DNA of 64,000 bases from Bdellovibrio sp. GT3 (GTDB taxonomy: Bacteria > Bdellovibrionota > Bdellovibrionia > Bdellovibrionales > Bdellovibrionaceae), in contig NZ_JBBNAD010000005.1 of NCBI RefSeq assembly GCF_037996765.1, positions 1,148,001 through 1,212,000 on the forward strand, in the 5' to 3' direction. A model generated the notes under the pieces. It was given only the letters and a program-made list of their open reading frames with translations, did not search any database and was not told where the DNA came from. Position 1 is the first letter of the stretch. Each line of letters opens with the position of its first letter. Below are positions 59,085-64,000 of the stretch, one piece after another. A program made the position numbers and the translations under genes.

Positions 59085-60698
59085 CTAGATCAGTCCGCGG
59101 ACGACAATAGTGTCACGAGGCGGGTCTTGTTGCTCAGGGAAGTCGATGTTGTAGTGGATTCCGCGACTTTCCTGGCGACGAAGTGCACATTCAACAGACA
59201 AATTGGCAACGGTTGCGATATTTCGCAGCTCCAGAATGTCGGAATGGATCTTCATGTTTGAGTAGTATTCTTTAGTCTCCGCCAGAATATTTTCCAGGCG
59301 ATGTTGGGCGCGCTCCAGGCGTTTATTGGAACGGACAATTCCCATATAGTTCCACATCAGGCGGCGAATCTCCTCCCACATGTGGGAGATAACGATCATT
59401 TCGTCGTCGTTGGATTCTTCCGGATGTGTCCAGGCCTTGGGTGCAATCGGGAAATATTTCGAATCGTCAGCAGTGGACTTCATTTGCTCAGAGCAATTGT
59501 GTGCCGTTGTCAGGCACTCCAGCAGTGAATTTGAAGCCAGGCGATTCGCACCGTGCAAGCCTGTGCAGGCTGTTTCGCCGATGGCCCACAATCCTGGAAT
59601 GTCTGTACGTCCGGACTCATCAGTCAAAACTCCTCCACACAAATAATGTGCGGCGGGTACAACCGGAATCGGCTGTTTCGTCATATCAATTCCCAGTTCC
59701 ATGCACTTGGAATAAATATTCGGGAAACGCTGTTTTAAAAAATCGGCATCCAGCTTCGTCATGTCCAGATAGACACACTCAGCACCAGTGCGTTTCATTT
59801 CCTTGTCTATGGAACGTGCAACCACATCACGAGGCGCCAGAGATGCCAGTTTGTGGTATTTTTGCATGAAAGGCTCGCCATGGACGTCGATCAACACTCC
59901 GCCTTCGCCACGCAAAGCTTCGGAGATCAAAAAGTTTCGGGAGCTCGGATGGAAAAGGCAGGTCGGATGGAACTGCATGAACTCAAGATTTGCGATTCGC
60001 GCACCCACTCGGTAGGCCATCGCTATTCCGTCGCCAGTGGCTCCGCTCCAATTTGAAGTGTAGAGATAAACTTTGCCAGCGCCACCAGTTGCCAGAACTG
60101 TGTTTTTTGCTACAAAAGTGTGCACTTCGCCGGTATTTTTATCCAACGCATAGGCTCCGATGCACGTGACCGGTGTCATGTCGTTGGGATCCACTTCTTT
60201 ATTCACAATCAGATCGATGGCATTAAAGCGCTCAAGCAACGTGATGTTTTTGTTTTCGCGAACGCGAGCCAACAGAGTTCTGTGAATTTCCAGTCCCGTT
60301 TGGTCTTCGAAGTGAAGAATGCGGCGAAAGCTGTGTCCGCCCTCGCGCGTCAAATCGATTTCGTCGGCTTCTTCGCCGCCTTTTTTTCGCAGATCGAAAT
60401 GAACACCCCAGTTCAGTAAATCTTCAATGCGTTCAGGGGCTTGATGGACATAGTTATGAACAACAGTTTCCTTGCAAAGGCCTGCTCCAGCCACCAATGT
60501 GTCTTGAATGTGTGAGTCAAAGCTGTCCTCATCCGACATGACGGCCGCGATCCCACCTTGCGCCATCGAAGAGTTCGTGTCGGTCATCTTTTCTTTGGCA
60601 AGGACGATCACTTTTCCCTGAGAAGCCATTTTCAGAGCTAGGGCAAGTCCGGCAGAGCCAGAGCCAATAATCAAAACATCACTGCGGTGGGTACTCAT
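59085..60698 (-). CDS. nadB: L-aspartate oxidase
   Basis: 537 residues. The FAD-binding motif is 'LIIGSGSAGLALALKMA' at the N-terminus. 'NSSMAQGGIAAVMSDEDSFDSHI' and 'TGGAGKVYLYTSN' are the substrate and flavin regions, while 'MQFHPTCLF' and 'AHYLCGGVLTDESGRTDI' are typical of NadB rather than SdhA. The C-terminal helical domain ends 'RRQESRGIHYNIDFP'. It oxidises L-aspartate to iminoaspartate, the first step of de novo NAD synthesis in the cytoplasm. nadA and nadC are not in the window. A divergent histidine kinase gene starts on the other side of its promoter region. Confidence 0.95.
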   Translation of the reverse strand: MSTHRSDVLIIGSGSAGLALALKMASQGKVIVLAKEKMTDTNSSMAQGGIAAVMSDEDSFDSHIQDTLVAGAGLCKETVVHNYVHQAPERIEDLLNWGVHFDLRKKGGEEADEIDLTREGGHSFRRILHFEDQTGLEIHRTLLARVRENKNITLLERFNAIDLIVNKEVDPNDMTPVTCIGAYALDKNTGEVHTFVAKNTVLATGGAGKVYLYTSNWSGATGDGIAMAYRVGARIANLEFMQFHPTCLFHPSSRNFLISEALRGEGGVLIDVHGEPFMQKYHKLASLAPRDVVARSIDKEMKRTGAECVYLDMTKLDADFLKQRFPNIYSKCMELGIDMTKQPIPVVPAAHYLCGGVLTDESGRTDIPGLWAIGETACTGLHGANRLASNSLLECLTTAHNCSEQMKSTADDSKYFPIAPKAWTHPEESNDDEMIVISHMWEEIRRLMWNYMGIVRSNKRLERAQHRLENILAETKEYYSNMKIHSDILELRNIATVANLSVECALRRQESRGIHYNIDFPEQQDPPRDTIVVRGLI

Positions 60699-60847
60699 AA
60701 TGCAGACTTTCTAATTCCTTTTAGTGCCTTTGGCAAAGGAGTCTTGCTTGATTCTTACCAGTTTCTAAAACTACAATGAAATCAAAGACTCAGACGTGCG
60801 CTAGTCCGCGGCGAGTCCTGGGATTGGGACAGGAAGGAACAGGCTCA

Positions 60848-62917
60848 ATGAAAGTGAAACTCCTAGCAGTGTTGATTGCAGTAGCAGCGTTATTTATCGG
60901 CGCCGTTTTGTGGCGAACAGATAGTTTCGTGTACGGCGATCGCATGAGTTGGGTGGAGGCACAGACCCGCACACAAATCAGTTCCATCTCCCGTTCTTTG
61001 GGCGGCGAGCTTAAATCCCTGCAAAGAGTTGTTGCGACTTTCAACGCCGAGAACTTTCAAAAAAACAGAATCAACTGGTCCACAATTGCGCCGTACTATG
61101 CGGTGGCTTCAGTGGCTATCAATGGCAGTGACATTGAACCTCAGGTTTTGATCACGCGTGAAAATTCGAAAGCCGCCAACTGGAACAATGCTTTTGTAAA
61201 AGCGGCTTTGGGTAAAATTGAAAATCGCACGAACGACCTGAGATTTTTTATCAAACCTTTCCAGGACACCAATCGTGGCCGCTATGTCGCTGTCGTGATT
61301 CTTGAAGGCAATCGTGGATATGCGTTGTTCAGTTCCGGAGAAATTTTTCAGTCGCAAGTGGATTCCGAGCGCGGCAGTCTTAGTTCCTTTTCCATCGTGA
61401 CGACCTACGGTCTGACAGTGGGGCACACCATTCCGGAATATCTGGGCACAGTGATGCGTGATGATCCAATGTACAAACAGATCGCCAAGGACGGGGCAAC
61501 TCACGGTGGAGGAGTTGTTGAAGGCAGCGGCAAGCAGCAATTGTTTGGAATGTTTGAACAGGTGCCTCACACGAATTTGTGGGTGCTGAGTTCGGCGCCG
61601 TTGAATGAAGCTTTGAAGGGGCGCACCGGTTTGTGGTGGCAGTTCCTGTTGATGGGTGTGGGACTGGTGCTTGTGGGGATTGCGGCGGTGCTTTGGGTTG
61701 TCGCTCCCGCTGAAAATAAAATTGAAAAACTTGAGACGGATTTGGTGAAAGCACAAAAGCAGGCTGCAGCCACACCACCACCGACCACATCAGTGGTCGC
61801 GGATCCGGAAACGGCACAAAACGAAAAAGTTCAGACATCAATGCGCGTGGCTTCGGCGTTGGCACACGAGATGCGCGGACCGTTGAGTTCGATTTTGGGA
61901 TACTCACAAATGATTCTGGCGAAACATCCTGAAGGGGAGATCGTCGAGAACACCGATTCTATTTTGCGCGAGACGCGCGCTGCCCGTGAAGTTCTGAATA
62001 AACTTTTGGGTTATGCCGGCGAAGAGATCAAAGAAAAGAACTCCATGAAAGTGGAAGGCCCGCTGGCAAGAGCTTTAAAATCCCTGGAAGGCGAATTGCA
62101 AAACAAGGGTGTTAAAGTAGTTCGTAATTTTCAGGAAACCAGCCCGTTGGATTTGCATGCCGATGCTTTGGTAAAGGCATTTGAAAACATCATCATGAAT
62201 TCCATTGAAGCAATGGAGCGCATGCCGAAAAAGGAACTGAAGCTGGATCTTTTCGAGGACGGTTCCGGAGTGCATTTGTCATTCGAGGATTCCGGTGAAG
62301 GTATTGATTCGGCAAATCTGACAAAAATTTTCGATCCGTTTTTCACCACACGTTCATTCAAGAATCACATGGGGTTGGGATTGTCAGCGGCCTTCGGTGT
62401 GTTGAAGGAACATAATGCTGAAGTCAAAGTCACGTCCGAGCGCGGTTTCGGCGCAAAAGTTCTGATCACCTTCAAGAAGGTGGAAGCAGTGGGTGTTTTG
62501 AAAGCGCCATTGGCGGCACCAGTGGCTCCGGCTCCGGTGGTTGAAAAGATTCAGATTCAAGGCGAGGTGTTGCAGCTTCGCGAGGAGTCCCCGCATCGCG
62601 AAGAAGCGGAAGCGGAATTTGTGGAGACGAAAATGCAAGCATCAACAGGCACTCATTCACCATTGGATGTGAATATCGACAAACTTTTGGAAATGCCTGA
62701 AGAGGTGGTTTCTTCGACAATCGACGAAGAGACACCGGTTCCGGAAATTGAAGCAGCCGATTTTTCCGAGGATAAAACCGTTGTGTCAGCGCCGATTGAT
62801 GATCAGTTCACTCCGGTCAATTTGATCAATGCGCCAGCAGCAGAACTAAAACCGGTACGCAAATCCAAGGCCGACAGTTATCAAGTTGAAATTCGCAGAC
62901 CTGGAAAGAGGACTTAA
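60848..62917 (+). CDS. Membrane-bound sensor histidine kinase with a long C-terminal tail
   Basis: 689 residues from the ATG at 60848, preceded by AGGAAGGA and starting the first hydrophobic helix (KLLAVLIAVAALFIGAVL); an in-frame ATG at 60776 would add 24 residues. A periplasmic sensor region of about 225 residues lies between this helix and a second one ('FLLMGVGLVLVGIAAVLWVV', about residues 260-285). The kinase core has the H box 'ALAHEMRGPLSSILGY' (His340), the N box 'AFENIIMNSIEAME', and G boxes 'FEDSGEGID' and 'GLGLSAAFGVLKEH'. The last 130 residues are a Pro/Glu-rich cytoplasmic tail. A receiver-like/GGDEF-like gene begins directly after its stop and may be its partner. Confidence 0.9.
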   Translation: MKVKLLAVLIAVAALFIGAVLWRTDSFVYGDRMSWVEAQTRTQISSISRSLGGELKSLQRVVATFNAENFQKNRINWSTIAPYYAVASVAINGSDIEPQVLITRENSKAANWNNAFVKAALGKIENRTNDLRFFIKPFQDTNRGRYVAVVILEGNRGYALFSSGEIFQSQVDSERGSLSSFSIVTTYGLTVGHTIPEYLGTVMRDDPMYKQIAKDGATHGGGVVEGSGKQQLFGMFEQVPHTNLWVLSSAPLNEALKGRTGLWWQFLLMGVGLVLVGIAAVLWVVAPAENKIEKLETDLVKAQKQAAATPPPTTSVVADPETAQNEKVQTSMRVASALAHEMRGPLSSILGYSQMILAKHPEGEIVENTDSILRETRAAREVLNKLLGYAGEEIKEKNSMKVEGPLARALKSLEGELQNKGVKVVRNFQETSPLDLHADALVKAFENIIMNSIEAMERMPKKELKLDLFEDGSGVHLSFEDSGEGIDSANLTKIFDPFFTTRSFKNHMGLGLSAAFGVLKEHNAEVKVTSERGFGAKVLITFKKVEAVGVLKAPLAAPVAPAPVVEKIQIQGEVLQLREESPHREEAEAEFVETKMQASTGTHSPLDVNIDKLLEMPEEVVSSTIDEETPVPEIEAADFSEDKTVVSAPIDDQFTPVNLINAPAAELKPVRKSKADSYQVEIRRPGKRT

Positions 62918-64000
62918 TTGGACATTCGCGATCATAGCTCTCAGTTTACAGTTTATGTATTCACCACGGATGTGGATCAGGGTGCTGCCGTGAAGGTTTC
63001 TCTTTCGCAGGCGGGTTATGATGCCTATTTTATCCAGGATCCTGAGCAGCTGGAACAGCGTTTGAAAGACACTCCACCGCATTTGCTGGTGTTTTCGACG
63101 GCGACTATGGCGGGTGCTTTAAGTGATTTCGTGGTCCATGTGCAAAAGATCAACGACGAGATTCGTTTCATTGCGATCTCAAATTTGGGGCAGTTTGATA
63201 TTTTGTCCCAGTATCAAAGTTTCGGATTCATGGATGTTATCTCTGACGAGGCCGTGGCGATAGAGTCCCGCGTGCTTTGGGCCGTGGATCGGGCTTGTGA
63301 AAAAATTTATCTGGCTTTGCAGAACGAACAGTTGATCGAGGATATTGAATCCACCAAGCAACAGCTTGAAGATGTTCAACAGGCAGCAATGACCACGATG
63401 AAGCATCAGGAGGAAGAGGCGGCTCGTCCGGCTTTCCCGATGCGTATCGCTGAGTATCGTTCCGCGCAATCCAAAGAAGACATGGTACAAAGATTTCTGA
63501 ACGGAATCTCTGAAAGCCGTTGCGTGTTTTTTAAATTTCTTCCTTCCGTGCGCAGCTTCGTGGCCACGCACGCCAATGGAATCGATTCGGCGCAAATTCA
63601 AGGTGTCGGAACTCAACTGACCACGGACGAGATGAAAGACCTGGGGTCGCAATTGGCCATGGGTTTGATTCCACCAAGTTTTTCGAATCTGTTGATCGAA
63701 GCCTTTCATTTGAAGCCACCCAAGGCGATTCCGCTTTACGGTGGCAATCAATTGGAAGGACTGTTCGTATATTCCGGTGGTATGGAAGCACAGGCGCTGG
63801 CTCAGTTGAACGATGAGTACACACTGTTTAATCTCTGTTACTCACATTTTGTTCTGGAAAAAAGAGTCGACACGCTGGAAGTCCAAGATTTTGTGACGGA
63901 ACTCTTTAATCGCAATCACTATGTTAAAGTTTTGGAGGATGAAGTTGCTCGTGCCCGTCGTTTGAAACAACCTCTGGCAATCGTAAAAATCTCCATGGAT
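62918..64000 (+). CDS. Receiver-like/GGDEF-like signalling protein (cut by window edge)
   Basis: An open frame of 361 codons starts with TTG directly after the kinase stop and runs to the right edge. The first 120 residues read as a receiver-like alpha/beta domain ('FTVYVFTTDVDQGAAVKVSL', 'DTPPHLLVFSTATMAG'), but the usual phospho-acceptor Asp at the end of the third strand is Ser/Thr. A coiled coil ('LIEDIESTKQQLEDVQQAAM') and a GAF-like middle follow. The visible end, 'FNRNHYVKVLEDEVARARRLKQP', is the start of a GGDEF domain, which makes or senses cyclic-di-GMP. The catalytic GGDEF motif itself lies outside the window, so activity cannot be judged. Confidence 0.8.
   Translation, partial: MDIRDHSSQFTVYVFTTDVDQGAAVKVSLSQAGYDAYFIQDPEQLEQRLKDTPPHLLVFSTATMAGALSDFVVHVQKINDEIRFIAISNLGQFDILSQYQSFGFMDVISDEAVAIESRVLWAVDRACEKIYLALQNEQLIEDIESTKQQLEDVQQAAMTTMKHQEEEAARPAFPMRIAEYRSAQSKEDMVQRFLNGISESRCVFFKFLPSVRSFVATHANGIDSAQIQGVGTQLTTDEMKDLGSQLAMGLIPPSFSNLLIEAFHLKPPKAIPLYGGNQLEGLFVYSGGMEAQALAQLNDEYTLFNLCYSHFVLEKRVDTLEVQDFVTELFNRNHYVKVLEDEVARARRLKQPLAIVKISMD

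Noticed and set aside
63179-63824. Minus-strand frames at the right edge
   Set aside because: The plus-strand frame from 62918 is open to the edge with coherent signalling-domain features, so the minus-strand frames are shadows.

Overview
The window reads as a chromosome segment of a predatory deltaproteobacterium of the Bdellovibrio type. This is inferred from the protein families: a division and cell-wall (dcw) cluster with insertions, many secreted lipoproteins, orphan outer-membrane barrels and secreted peptidase-like proteins. No rRNA, tRNA, CRISPR array, transposase or phage gene was recognised. Coding density is high, and all but one intergenic gap is under 300 bases.

Bases 1-1500 carry three minus-strand genes: the start of a DASS-type anion permease, a secreted barstar-like protein and an Abhydrolase_2 esterase. 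Bases 1522-18473 are the dcw cluster, in the order murE, murF, (outer-membrane protein, SRPBCC protein, curlin-repeat lipoprotein), mraY, murD, (lipoprotein), ftsW, murG, murC, ftsQ, ftsA, ftsZ, lpxH-like. These genes build the peptidoglycan precursor (MurC-F, MraY, MurG), place it (FtsW) and set up the divisome (FtsQ, FtsA, FtsZ). murB, ddl, ftsI, ftsL and mraZ/mraW are absent from the places where they usually sit. Several internal terminators or hairpins split the cluster into sub-units.

Bases 18535-24820 hold lipoproteins, a phosphoesterase, a NUDIX hydrolase, aconitase and small membrane proteins. Bases 24839-33743 run on the minus strand: three secreted proteins (one an HExxH metalloprotease candidate, another possibly a degenerate relative), an NmrA-like protein, recN, nadK and an M3 oligopeptidase. 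Bases 34013-37971 are secreted proteins: a Gly/Tyr-rich lipoprotein, an AMIN-like protein, a barrel, a possible caspase-fold peptidase and a DUF2388-like protein. Bases 38025-42442 carry an acyl-CoA synthetase, a PEGA-tailed Ser/Thr kinase and coaE.

Bases 42481-43372 look like a self-contained accessory cassette: a toxin-antitoxin pair with a perfect 22-bp palindrome at the toxin start, bounded by two copies of a 26-nt repeat. Bases 43414-50166 contain secreted proteins and three related outer-membrane barrels of the PorV/TraF_2/UPF0164 style, interleaved with two Cys-containing lipoproteins. The last two barrels run directly into an AddB/AddA-type helicase-nuclease, an RNase HI with a C-terminal hybrid-binding-like domain, and an SDR gene. 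The window closes with a lipoprotein and a lipase-like hydrolase, nadB, a membrane histidine kinase, and an incomplete receiver-like/GGDEF-like gene that runs off the right edge.

The strongest candidates for something undescribed are the repeat-flanked toxin-antitoxin cassette, the curlin-repeat lipoprotein inside the dcw cluster, the barrel/lipoprotein/AddAB operon, and the secreted caspase-like protein.
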